DNA from: Opitutales bacterium
GTDB taxonomy: Bacteria; Verrucomicrobiota; Verrucomicrobiia; Opitutales; Opitutaceae
DNA: 42,754 nt
Direction of reading: 5' to 3'
NCBI GenBank assembly: GCA_900299415.1
Contig: OMJT01000162.1
Location: 1-42,754, forward strand
Shown: positions 18,071-27,522 of the stretch, piece by piece
Numbering within the stretch: position 1 is the first letter of the stretch
How the letters are laid out: every line of letters begins with the position of its first letter
Notes under the pieces: model-generated
Database searches by the model: none
Told to the model about the DNA's origin: nothing
Seen by the model: the letters and a program-made list of their open reading frames with translations, nothing else
Translations under genes and position numbers: made by a program

Positions 18071-21000
18071 ATGTCGACGGCACACTGCAATCCGGCGGGA
18101 CGGCTTTGGACCCGCCTCCGCCTGCTCGCACTCTTGCTCCCGACAGCGGCGCTCGCGGCCCCGACGGATTTCAACGTGCCGGCCCAGGCGGCGGACGCGG
18201 CCCTGCTCGCCTTTTCGCAGCAATCGCGCGAGGAGGTTTTCTTTTCCCTCGACGACCTGCGTGGCCGGCAGGCCCAGGCGGTCGCCGGCCGGCTCGAGCC
18301 GGAGGAGGCACTGCAGCGGCTCCTCGCCGGCACGGGCTTCACCGGCACCCGCAACCGGGCCGGAAAATTTGTGGTCACCCGCGGCACGCCGCCGGCTGGG
18401 GCGGTTGGCGGCCGCGTGACCCTCGCCGACGGTGCGCCGCTGCGCGAGGCCCGGGTCACCCTGCCCGAGGCCCGGGTGGCGACCGTCACCAATCGCCGAG
18501 GCGAATTCCAGCTGAAGTCGGTCCCCGCCGGGTCCTACCGGCTGCAGGTCCAAGCCGACGGCTACCGCTCGGTCGAGGTCCCCGTGCAGATCGAGGCCGC
18601 GCGGACCGTCACCCTGCCCCCGCTGGCCCTAGAGCTGGGCGGCGACACACTGCGCCTTGCCCCGATGCTTGTCGAGGTGCAGGCGGAATCGATCGCCGTC
18701 GAGCGCCCAGGCTCGCTCGTCGACGGCAACGCCGGCGACAACCTCGACTTACCCCGTACCGCGGACGGTCCGCTGCCTTACACGATCTACGACCGAGCCC
18801 AGATCGCTCGCAGCGGTGTCGTCGACCTCAACGATTTCCTTCAGCGGGAAGTTCTGGAGAGCGACCCCGCGATCGGGTCTCCCGTCTCAGCCGCCGGCGC
18901 CGGCACCGGCGGTGAGAGTTTTGCCACAGGGAGCGCCAACCTCCGGTTCCGCGGCTACGAGGCCAGCGAAACGGTCATCCTCGTGAACGGCCGGCGCCTG
19001 CCCGAGGTACTGACGGCATTCGGAAACGGCACCCAGCCGCCGGATGTGAACTTCATCCCGCTGAGTCTTGTGCAGCAAGTGGAGGTCCTGCCGGTTTCCG
19101 CCTCATCACTCTACAGCGGCAACGCCGTGGGTGGCGTGGTCAACATCGTGCTCCGGCCTGAGCTGGAGCGGAACACCACCGAGGTCTCCTCCACCTACAC
19201 CAACGGCCTGCGTGGGTTTGACGCGCCGCAATCGTCACTCTCCCTCTTGCACGCCCGCAGTTTCCTCGGGGGCGCACTGCGGGCCCGGCTGAGCGGCAGC
19301 TTCACGCGGTCGTTTCCCCCAGTGGAGTCGGAACTCGGCTACCGCCGGGCCCGCCTCGCCGGGCCACCGGCCACCGGCGAGGTGCTCTACGGCGCCACGC
19401 CGAATGTCCGCAGCGCCGACGGCGGCCCGCTGTTTGGTCCCGGTACTGCAGCGTTCACGTCCGTCGCGCCCGGCGCCGACGGCGGGCTGGGCGCCTTCGC
19501 CGGCCGCGCAGGCGTGCCCAGCCTGGGCCTCTTCGACTCGCCCGGTGGCCGGGCGGCCTCGTCCTTCAGCACGGACAATCCCTACGGCCGCGAACAACGT
19601 CGGGACACCTACTTCGCCTCGGCGGTCTACGACGTCACCCCCGCGCTGCAGCTCGGTGCCGACCTGACCGTGGCCCGGACGACGAGCCACCGCGGGTTCG
19701 ACGTCTTCAATGCCGACCTCCTGGTCCCGGCCGCCGCGCCGGCCAATCCATTCGGCCGGGACGTCCGCGTCTCAATGCTCGAGGTGCCGGCGCGCCTCGG
19801 CGAGGACCACGGCGAGACGCGGCTCGGCTTCTCCTCCCTCGTGCTCGACGCCACGCTCCGCAGCCCCGGCGGCTGGCGCCTGACGCTCGACGGCCAGTAC
19901 GCGCACAACACGGCGCGCTACCGCGGATTGGCCGGGGCGGACGCCGCGCGCTGGCAGCGGCTCGTCGACGCCGGTCTTTACGAACCGTTCCGCGACACCC
20001 AGGTCCAGGGCCCGTCGGCCGAGTTCTACGACCGGGTCCTGATCCACTACGGGAAACCCGGCAGCTTTGTGACCCTCGGCGATTACACCACGCTGGACAC
20101 CTCCGCGCGCCTGACGCACTCCGCCTTGCCGCTGCCGACCGGGCCCGGGGTACTCAACCTGGGCGTCGATTACCGTCGGACCCAGCTGGAAGATTTCCGC
20201 GACGAGCGCCGCTACGGCGACGGCGCGCTCGCCGCGACGCCGGTCGACTGGCGCGGGCGGAGCCTCCAGCACTACAGTGCGTTTGGCGAATTGCAGGCGC
20301 CGCTCGTGCCGGAGCGCCGGCTGCCCGACTGGCTGCGGGCGACGCAGGGCTCGGTGTCGGTGCGCTATGTCGCCGCCGACACCGTCAGGGAATCCAACCT
20401 ATCCCCCGCCGTGGGCTTCCGCTTCGACTTCGCCGGTGGCTTCTCCGCCCGGGCCTCGTTCGCGACGGCCAGCCGCTTTCCCACCGCCTACATGAGCCGG
20501 CCGCGGGCGGCCGGCAGCGTCGGCGGCGTGGGCGTGCGAGGCGTGGAGGGCGTGACGATCTCCGACCCGGCACGCGGCGGCGAACAATACCTCGTCCTTT
20601 CCAGCGAGGCCCTGAACCCGGGCCTGCGGCCCGAGTCGGCCGTGACGCAATCGGTCGGACTGGCCTACCAGGCAGGCGACCACCACCACCTGCGCCTCGG
20701 GTTTGATTTCCTCGACACCCGCAAGACCGACGAGGCCTTCACCCTGCACACGCAGGGCGTCATCGACCTGGAAAATCTCTGGCCCGAGCGCGTGGCCCGG
20801 GGCCCCGACGGGAAGATCGTCTCGGTGCTCACGGGCGCGATCAACGCGTCGTGGCGACACTCGCAAAGCGTCACGACGACACTGGACTACTCCTGGCCGC
20901 TGGCCGCGGGCAGCGTACTCGAACTCCACGGCCGCTGGGTGCAACACCTGCGTTTCGAGCGGCAACTGCTGCCGGGCACGACAGCCGTCGATCTGCTGAG

Positions 21001-21385
21001 CGCGCCGGAGACGGACGACTCCGCGACCTCGGCGCTCGTCCGCCACCGCGCCAATCTGGGCGCCTCCTGGACCCGCGGGGGCAACAGCCTCGGGTTCGAC
21101 AGCCAGTACCTCCACTCGCGCATCCTCCCGCCAAGCGCGCGTGTCCTGCAGGGCCGCGACCGGATCGCGCCCTACTGGCAGGTTGACGCCTTCGTGCAGG
21201 GCGACCTGGCGCGCTGGCTGCCCCGCGGCATCGCCGGCACCGGACTCCGCGCCCAGCTCCGCGTGAACAACCTCCTCGGAAGAAGCTTTCCCACGTACCT
21301 CTCGCATCCTTCCGGCGCCGGAGTGCAGCCCTACGGCGACTGGCGCGGACGCACCTATTCGGTGTCGGTCACGGCGACGTTCTGA
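18071..21385 (+). CDS. TonB-dependent receptor with N-terminal STN domain and carboxypeptidase-regulatory-like insert
   Basis: STN: FNVPAQAADAALLAFSQQSREEVFFSLDDLRGRQAQAVAGRLEPEEALQRLLAGTGF; CarbopepD_reg: GGRVTLADGAPLREARVTLPEARVATVTNRRGEFQLKSVPAGSYRLQV; plug LRFRGYEASETVILVNGRRLPE; C-terminal aromatic ...GRTYSVSVTATF. Confidence 0.93.
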   Translation: MSTAHCNPAGRLWTRLRLLALLLPTAALAAPTDFNVPAQAADAALLAFSQQSREEVFFSLDDLRGRQAQAVAGRLEPEEALQRLLAGTGFTGTRNRAGKFVVTRGTPPAGAVGGRVTLADGAPLREARVTLPEARVATVTNRRGEFQLKSVPAGSYRLQVQADGYRSVEVPVQIEAARTVTLPPLALELGGDTLRLAPMLVEVQAESIAVERPGSLVDGNAGDNLDLPRTADGPLPYTIYDRAQIARSGVVDLNDFLQREVLESDPAIGSPVSAAGAGTGGESFATGSANLRFRGYEASETVILVNGRRLPEVLTAFGNGTQPPDVNFIPLSLVQQVEVLPVSASSLYSGNAVGGVVNIVLRPELERNTTEVSSTYTNGLRGFDAPQSSLSLLHARSFLGGALRARLSGSFTRSFPPVESELGYRRARLAGPPATGEVLYGATPNVRSADGGPLFGPGTAAFTSVAPGADGGLGAFAGRAGVPSLGLFDSPGGRAASSFSTDNPYGREQRRDTYFASAVYDVTPALQLGADLTVARTTSHRGFDVFNADLLVPAAAPANPFGRDVRVSMLEVPARLGEDHGETRLGFSSLVLDATLRSPGGWRLTLDGQYAHNTARYRGLAGADAARWQRLVDAGLYEPFRDTQVQGPSAEFYDRVLIHYGKPGSFVTLGDYTTLDTSARLTHSALPLPTGPGVLNLGVDYRRTQLEDFRDERRYGDGALAATPVDWRGRSLQHYSAFGELQAPLVPERRLPDWLRATQGSVSVRYVAADTVRESNLSPAVGFRFDFAGGFSARASFATASRFPTAYMSRPRAAGSVGGVGVRGVEGVTISDPARGGEQYLVLSSEALNPGLRPESAVTQSVGLAYQAGDHHHLRLGFDFLDTRKTDEAFTLHTQGVIDLENLWPERVARGPDGKIVSVLTGAINASWRHSQSVTTTLDYSWPLAAGSVLELHGRWVQHLRFERQLLPGTTAVDLLSAPETDDSATSALVRHRANLGASWTRGGNSLGFDSQYLHSRILPPSARVLQGRDRIAPYWQVDAFVQGDLARWLPRGIAGTGLRAQLRVNNLLGRSFPTYLSHPSGAGVQPYGDWRGRTYSVSVTATF

Positions 21386-21460
21386 GGACGCACGCGGAAT
21401 TTCTGGGCGGGATGGTTGATCCGGCCGTCCACATTGTCATGGAGGGTGAATCCCCTGCCC

Positions 21461-21889
21461 ATGGCCTCCACCCCGTTCCGCGGCACCCCGCCCCAGCCGG
21501 CACCCTCCTGGGATCCCGCCCTGCGCGACCTGCTCAAGCGGTATCCGGCCTCCACCCTGGAGGCAGCGCGCCGGCTCCGCGCGGGGGACCGCACCAGCGA
21601 AACCATGCGGATCTTCGTGCTCGGCGTCATCGGGCGGCACCTGCCCCAACCGGCTTATGCTCGGCTCCGGCTCGGTGACGATCACCTGCGGCTCGCGGCC
21701 GACCTCGGCCTCGATTCGCTCTCGCTGCTCGAGATGACGATCGTCCTCGAGGAAGTCATGGGCTTCACCGTGCCGCAGGAAACCCTCCGCCGCCTCCGCA
21801 CCGTGGGTGACGTGGTGGAGCTGATCGGCGGCAACGGCACCCTTACTTCCCATCACTCTCCCTCCGACGATCAGCCGGACGCGGCGTAG
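21461..21889 (+). CDS. Acyl carrier protein-like (phosphopantetheine attachment) protein with N-terminal extension
   Basis: LAADLGLDSLSLLEMTIVLEEVMGFTVPQETLRRLRTVGDVVELI contains the LGLDSLSLLEM 4'-PP attachment motif. Confidence 0.85.
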   Translation: MASTPFRGTPPQPAPSWDPALRDLLKRYPASTLEAARRLRAGDRTSETMRIFVLGVIGRHLPQPAYARLRLGDDHLRLAADLGLDSLSLLEMTIVLEEVMGFTVPQETLRRLRTVGDVVELIGGNGTLTSHHSPSDDQPDAA

Positions 21890-21926
21890 TGGCGTGCCTC
21901 AGAACACCATCGCATCAGGCCCCGCG

Positions 21927-22532
21927 TTAAGCGGGCCAGACGAAGAGACCGCTGAGCAAGGGCCAGTCGACATTCTCGAAGCGCTTGCCGCTCAGTTCGA
22001 CCTGGATGCCTTGGAAAATTGTCCGCTGGCCACGGCCCTGGTTCAGGACAGGGCCGTCCTGAACATGGAGGTGGATGTGCGGCGCTGTAGAGTTTCCGGA
22101 GTTTCCGCAGCGGCCAAGCACCTGCCCCGCCTTTACCCTCTCACCCGAAGCTACGGCGACGGATCCCTTCTTCAAGTGGGCCACGAAGATGAACCGGTCC
22201 GGCGCCGATTTGATGACAACATGATTGCCGGCCGGATTCGCCGGGTCCTTTTGCCCGAGCACGCAGTCGGGCAACCCGTCCAAGGCTGAGACAATCTCCC
22301 CGTCCGCCGGTGCCAGTATGGGCTCGTCCCAAGAGTAGAAATCCTCGACCGAGCCGCCCGTGGTCCGGACAAGCGTACGGCCGCTGTCACCCCCGCACTT
22401 CAGGAAATCGACCCCGTACCACTGGGGGCGGACCTTCATGTGATGGTTCACATTGGGTGTGTCTCCCGCCTGTCCGACGAACCACCGTCCGGTAAAGGGC
22501 AGTCGCAGCAGCAAAGGCGATTCGCTCGTCAT
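21927..22532 (-). CDS. M23 (LytM-like) family metallopeptidase
   Basis: WDEPILAPADGEIVSALDG...GNHVVIKSAPDRFIFVAHLKKGSVAVASGERVKAGQVLGRCGNSGNSTAPHIHLHVQDGP. Confidence 0.88.
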   Translation of the reverse strand: MTSESPLLLRLPFTGRWFVGQAGDTPNVNHHMKVRPQWYGVDFLKCGGDSGRTLVRTTGGSVEDFYSWDEPILAPADGEIVSALDGLPDCVLGQKDPANPAGNHVVIKSAPDRFIFVAHLKKGSVAVASGERVKAGQVLGRCGNSGNSTAPHIHLHVQDGPVLNQGRGQRTIFQGIQVELSGKRFENVDWPLLSGLFVWPA

Positions 22533-22557
22533 GTTCGCTGGTATTAGTCCGGTGCGG

Positions 22558-23142
22558 TTAACTGGCCGCAACCCCGTCGCCTGATAATTTCTTCTCCATC
22601 GTGGGCCGCAAGTAGGAAACGGCCCCGACCGAAGCCGGCCGGCGTTCAAAAACGACGGCGCCCATCCGGACATAAAAACCCTCGGCATGCCGATCGCTCT
22701 CCAAGCGCAGGCGCGTCGCCCCGTTGGCGCGGGCAAAGTTCTCCGTGTACTCAAACAAGTTCCGTCCCACCCCCTTCCCAATCCATTCCGGCCGCACCCA
22801 GAGATGATGCAGGATGGCCTTGGCTCCATCCAGCTCGAGGCCCGAGAAACCGATCAAGCGGCCGTCAACCACGCCGATAAACCCGTGATTGTTCGCGATG
22901 TCCTCGGGAAGCACCGTCAGGAAGTACCGCCATTCTTCGATCCAGCTTTCCGGATAGCCCCAATGGCGCTTTGCGGCGTGGGCAATCTCGGTGAGCACCT
23001 GATGATCCTCCGGCTGTGCCCGCAGAATCGTCATTTGTCCGGGCAGACCTCCGTCGTCTGGTCGTGCGGATTCTTGGCTCATGGCATGGTCGGTCACGGA
23101 TCCTCCTTGCGGGGCCTCCATTTTTTCGGGGCAGCCGGGCAA
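22558..23142 (-). CDS. GNAT family N-acetyltransferase (start uncertain; could begin at MSQES or MTILRA)
   Basis: LHHLWVRPEWIGKGVGRNLFEYTENFARANGATRLRLESDRHAEGFYVRMGAVVFERRPA. Confidence 0.85.
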   Translation of the reverse strand: MPGCPEKMEAPQGGSVTDHAMSQESARPDDGGLPGQMTILRAQPEDHQVLTEIAHAAKRHWGYPESWIEEWRYFLTVLPEDIANNHGFIGVVDGRLIGFSGLELDGAKAILHHLWVRPEWIGKGVGRNLFEYTENFARANGATRLRLESDRHAEGFYVRMGAVVFERRPASVGAVSYLRPTMEKKLSGDGVAAS

Positions 23143-23146
23143 AGAC

Positions 23147-24916
23147 TCAGTCCACCTTGATGCGCGCCCGGTAGAAGGCGTCGCACTTGGCGTAGATCTC
23201 CTTGGCGGAAATGAGCGTCAGCGCCTCAGCGGCGAGGGCTTTGGCGTCGGTCATCGTCATCGCGCGGACGAGGTAACGGACGGCGGGGATCAGCGGCGGG
23301 GTCATGCTGAGCGAGTCGATGCCGAGTCCGAGGAGCAGCGGCACGAAGACCGGGTCGCCGGCCATCTCGCCGCAAACGCCGACCGGGATGTTCCGCGCGT
23401 GGGCCACGTCGATCAGCTGGCGCAGGGTGCGGATGACGGCGGGATGGCTCGGCTCGTAGAGATGGGCGATGCGGTCGTTCACCCGGTCGATCGCAAGCAG
23501 GTACTGGATGAGGTCGTTGGTGCCGACGCTGAAGAAGCTGCAGTGGTTCGCGAGGATGTCGGCCGTCGTGGCCGCGCTCGGGATCTCGATCATGGCGCCG
23601 ACGGCGAGGTTGCCGTCGAACTTCTCGCCGCGGGCCCGGAGCTCGACCTTGCACTCCGCCAGGAGGGCGTTGGCCTTCGCCATTTCCTCGCTGCCGCTGA
23701 TCATCGGGTACATCACCTGCACCTGGCCGTGGGCGCTGGCCCGCAGGATGGCGCGGAGCTGGTCCTTGAAGATGTCGGTGTGCTCGAGGCAGAACCGGAT
23801 GGCCCGGAAACCCATGAACGGGTTCTCCTCCTCGCCAAAGAGGTGCGCACTCGAGGCCATCGCCTTGTCGCCGCCGAGGTCGAGGGTGCGGATCACCACC
23901 GGTTGCGGGGCGAGCCCGGCCGCAATCGCCCGGTAGGCGTCGAACTGGGCCTGCTCTGAAGGCATCTTGTCCTCGCTGAGGTAAAGGAACTCCGTGCGAT
24001 AGAGCCCAACGCCCTCGGCGGAGTACTCCTTCACGAGCGCGACCTCGTCGGCCTTCTCGATATTGGCCATCAGCTTCACCGCCACGCCATCGAGCGTCAC
24101 CGCCGGGCGGCGGTTAGCCTCCATCAGGCGGGCCTGCAGGGTATCCTTGGCCCGGCGGATCTGGCCGTAGCGGAACTGGGTTGACTCCGACGGGTTGACG
24201 ATGACCACGCCGTCGTAGCCGTCGACGATCATCCAGTCGCCGTCTTGCACCCGCTGGGTGAGATCGCGCACGCCGACCACGGCGGGAATCTTCATTGACC
24301 GGGCCACGATCACGGCATGGCTGGTCTTGCTGCCGGAGTCGGTCACCACGCCGAGCGCCTGGCTGCGGTCGATGCCGGCGGAATCCGAGGGCGTAATGTC
24401 GTGGGCGAGGATGATGCGCTTGTCGGCCAGCTGGCTGAGATTGCGGGCGGACTGGCCGAGGAGGTTGCGGAGGACCCGCTGGGCGACGTCGCGGATGTCG
24501 GAGGCGCGCTCACGGAGGTACTCGTCGTCGATCTCGTCGAACGCCTTGATGTACTTGCCGGAGATGCGGCTGAAGCAGGTCTCGATGTTGTGGTGGGTGG
24601 ACTCGAAGGCCCGGACCGTCTCGCCGATCAGGGCCTGGTCCTCGAGGACCATGAGGTGCGCGTCGAAGATCCGGGCCTCGTCGGGCCCGAGGTTCTTCTC
24701 CACCTCGCTCTGGATGCCGGAGATCTCCTGGCGGGTCTGGAGCAGCGCCTGCTCGAAGCGCGCCACCTCGGCCGCGCGCTTGTCGGGCTCGACCACGTAG
24801 TCCGGGACCTCGACCTCGTTCTGGAGGTAGAGGAAGACCTGCCCAAAGGCGATGCCCTGCGAGGCGGCGATGCCTTGCACCAGCACTTCGGGGCGGTCTC
24901 CGGGAATTTCGGGCAT
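23147..24916 (-). CDS. ptsI: PTS phosphoenolpyruvate--protein phosphotransferase (Enzyme I)
   Basis: GIAASQGIAFGQVFLY..., VVTDSGSKTSHAVIVARSMKIPAVVG (active-site His), EGVGLYRTEFLYL, VGTNDLIQYLLAIDR, GVCGEMAGDP. Confidence 0.96.
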   Translation of the reverse strand: MPEIPGDRPEVLVQGIAASQGIAFGQVFLYLQNEVEVPDYVVEPDKRAAEVARFEQALLQTRQEISGIQSEVEKNLGPDEARIFDAHLMVLEDQALIGETVRAFESTHHNIETCFSRISGKYIKAFDEIDDEYLRERASDIRDVAQRVLRNLLGQSARNLSQLADKRIILAHDITPSDSAGIDRSQALGVVTDSGSKTSHAVIVARSMKIPAVVGVRDLTQRVQDGDWMIVDGYDGVVIVNPSESTQFRYGQIRRAKDTLQARLMEANRRPAVTLDGVAVKLMANIEKADEVALVKEYSAEGVGLYRTEFLYLSEDKMPSEQAQFDAYRAIAAGLAPQPVVIRTLDLGGDKAMASSAHLFGEEENPFMGFRAIRFCLEHTDIFKDQLRAILRASAHGQVQVMYPMISGSEEMAKANALLAECKVELRARGEKFDGNLAVGAMIEIPSAATTADILANHCSFFSVGTNDLIQYLLAIDRVNDRIAHLYEPSHPAVIRTLRQLIDVAHARNIPVGVCGEMAGDPVFVPLLLGLGIDSLSMTPPLIPAVRYLVRAMTMTDAKALAAEALTLISAKEIYAKCDAFYRARIKVD

Positions 24917-25093
24917 GACGCAGCGGACCGGCGTGGGGTAACCGCGGCGGCGGACGATAACGCGGGGCCCTTGCCGAGGGTCAATAGCGGATCTCCAAAT
25001 ATGCCATGATCGTCACCCTGCCGGGCGGGCCGGCGGGCGGCCGCCCCGAATTTCTTTGCTCCGGCCGGTCGATTTTGCGGCCATCGCCCCTTC

Positions 25094-27097
25094 ATGGACT
25101 ACACCCTGGAAAACGACCGTCCGGCCGGGCACTTCCCGCCGATCGATTTCCGGAAGGAACTTAATGACGAGCAGTTCAACGCCGTCACCGCCGCCCCGGG
25201 GCCCCTGCTCGTGCTCGCGGGCGCGGGCTCAGGCAAGACCCGCACCCTGACCTACCGCGTCGCCTGGCTCCTCGCCCAGGGGGTGCAACCCGGCGAGATC
25301 CTGTTGCTCACCTTCACCAACAAGGCCGCCCGGGAAATGCTCCACCGCGTTCAGGACCTCACCGGCGTCGAGCCCGGACGTTTCTGGGGCGGCACCTTCC
25401 ACAGCATCGGCCACCGCGCCCTCCGGATGCACGGCGAGGTCATCGGGCTGCCCCGCACCTTCACGATCCTGGACGCCGACGAATCCGAGGGCGTGCTGCG
25501 CGATGCGGTCGACGCCACCGACAAGGGCTTCTTCAAGGACAAGATCCACCCGAAGCCCGGCCCGCTCCACGCCATCCTCTCGATGGCCCGCAACACCCAG
25601 ATCCCGCTGGCGGAAACCGTCACCCGGTTCTTTCCCCAGCACGAAGGAATCATCGACCGCCTGCCGCTCTTTGCCCGCAAGTACGCCGAGGCCAAGAAGG
25701 CCGCCATTGTCGTCGACTACGACGACCTGCTCGAATTCTGGCTCGAGGTCCTAAAGAAGAGCCCCGAGACCCTCGCCTACTTCTCCCACCGCTTCCGGCA
25801 CGTGCTGGTCGACGAGTACCAAGACACCAACACCCTCCAGTCCCAGATCGTCGACCTGATCGGCTCCCATCACCAGGTCATGGCTGTGGGCGACGACGCG
25901 CAGTGCATCTACACATGGCGCGGCGCCAACGTGGAGAACATCCTCACCTTCCCCGAACGCCATCCGGGTACCACCATCCACCGGATCGAGACGAACTACC
26001 GCTCGACTCCCCAGATCCTAGCCTTCGCCAACGGCGTCCTCGCCGCCCAGCCCCGCGGGCGGCACTTTGACAAGACCCTCCGCCCCGCCCGCGCCAACAG
26101 CGAGAAACCGTACTTCGTGCAGACGATGGACGGCCGCGAGCAGGCCCAGTTCATTGTCCAGCGCATCCGCGGCCTTGTCGACGAGGGCTGCGCGCTCAAG
26201 GACATCGGCATCCTCTACCGCGCCCACTTCCAGGCGCTCGACATCCAGCTCGAACTCGCCCGCCTCCAGCTGCCCTACCAGATCACCAGCGGCGTGCGCT
26301 TTTTCGAGCAGGCCCACGTCCGCGACCTCGTGGCACTCCTGCGCTTCGTCTACAACCCGTCCGACACCGCCGCCTGGAACCGGATTGCCGTGCTCCTGCC
26401 GAAGGTCGGCGACAAGAACGCCCAGAAACTCCATGCCGCCGCGGCCGACCACGCGCGCCTGGTGCAGGCCGACCTGATCGACATCCTCGACACCGACGAC
26501 GTGAAGTCGAAGGTACCCAAGGACGCCAAGGAGGAATGGCCCAAGTTCGCCGCCTCGCTCGCCCAGGTCGCCGGGGTGATGAAGTCAATGAAGCCGCACA
26601 ATGCCGTCGATGTGGCGATCGACGGCTGGTACGGCGACTACCTCAAGGGCGCCTACGCCAACTACGTCTCCCGCCTTGACGACCTGAAGTCGCTGGTCGG
26701 CTTCGCCGGCCGCTTCGAGGACATGCACGAGATGCTCACGCAGATCATGCTGCTCAACAGCGAGACCAGCGACCGCTCGGTCGACCCCGATGACGAGGCC
26801 CTGCGGCTCACGACCGTGCACCAGGCAAAGGGGCTCGAGTACGCCGCCGTGTTCCTGATCGGCCTTGCCGACGGGGCATTTCCACTGCGCCGCGCGATCG
26901 AGGCAGGCGACATCGAGGAGGAACGGCGCCTCTTCTACGTCGCCGTCACCCGCGCCCGCGACGAGCTCTACCTCTGCTTTCCCAAGATCAACACCAAGGG
27001 CGGGCCATCGGTCATGCAGACACCCAGCCGGTTCCTCACCGAGGTGTCGCCCGAGCTGTACCAGCCGCTCCGGCTGAAGCGCAGCTATGGCTGGTAA
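25094..27097 (+). CDS. UvrD/PcrA/Rep-type ATP-dependent DNA helicase
   Basis: LNDEQFNAVTAAPGPLLVLAGAGSGKTRTLTYRVAWLL, VDEYQDTNTLQ, VGDDAQCIYTWRGA, ETNYRSTPQIL, TVHQAKGLEYAAVFLIGL, VAVTRARDELYL. Confidence 0.96.
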   Translation: MDYTLENDRPAGHFPPIDFRKELNDEQFNAVTAAPGPLLVLAGAGSGKTRTLTYRVAWLLAQGVQPGEILLLTFTNKAAREMLHRVQDLTGVEPGRFWGGTFHSIGHRALRMHGEVIGLPRTFTILDADESEGVLRDAVDATDKGFFKDKIHPKPGPLHAILSMARNTQIPLAETVTRFFPQHEGIIDRLPLFARKYAEAKKAAIVVDYDDLLEFWLEVLKKSPETLAYFSHRFRHVLVDEYQDTNTLQSQIVDLIGSHHQVMAVGDDAQCIYTWRGANVENILTFPERHPGTTIHRIETNYRSTPQILAFANGVLAAQPRGRHFDKTLRPARANSEKPYFVQTMDGREQAQFIVQRIRGLVDEGCALKDIGILYRAHFQALDIQLELARLQLPYQITSGVRFFEQAHVRDLVALLRFVYNPSDTAAWNRIAVLLPKVGDKNAQKLHAAAADHARLVQADLIDILDTDDVKSKVPKDAKEEWPKFAASLAQVAGVMKSMKPHNAVDVAIDGWYGDYLKGAYANYVSRLDDLKSLVGFAGRFEDMHEMLTQIMLLNSETSDRSVDPDDEALRLTTVHQAKGLEYAAVFLIGLADGAFPLRRAIEAGDIEEERRLFYVAVTRARDELYLCFPKINTKGGPSVMQTPSRFLTEVSPELYQPLRLKRSYGW

Positions 27098-27115
27098 GCT
27101 CGGTCTATCCGAGCC

Positions 27116-27403
27116 TCAGGCCTCGTAGAACAGCCCGCGCATCTGGAAAGTCTCTGTCTTGGCGGTGACCCAAGCGAGATGTTCTGCTCCCAACGAGGAG
27201 AGCGGGAAAGCCGCGCCCTCGATATGGCCGGCGCCGACATTGTCGCGCCAGAACAGGGAGATCTGCTTAGCGTTGAGCTTCGCGAGCGCCGCGGTGAGCT
27301 CGGCGAGCGTCTCGACGTCGACGTAGGTAGCGGTGGTGGACTCGCCCTTCTTCTTGCCGGGCTTGGGAGAGGCGGGAGTAAACAGACCGATGCGGGATTT
27401 CAT
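27116..27403 (-). CDS. Hypothetical protein
   Basis: MKSRIGLFTPASPKPGKKKGESTTATYVDVETLAELTAALAKLNAKQISLFW...; compact ORF, no family recognised. Confidence 0.55.
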   Translation of the reverse strand: MKSRIGLFTPASPKPGKKKGESTTATYVDVETLAELTAALAKLNAKQISLFWRDNVGAGHIEGAAFPLSSLGAEHLAWVTAKTETFQMRGLFYEA

Positions 27404-27522
27404 GGGGTATGGAACAGCGTTGCGGTAAAGGTTCATCGCCCGCCGGACGGTTGACAATACAATCGCATGCGCGAAGCACGAAACGCACTAAGCCGCGGTT
27501 ACGTCGAAATCTTCCGGGCCGA

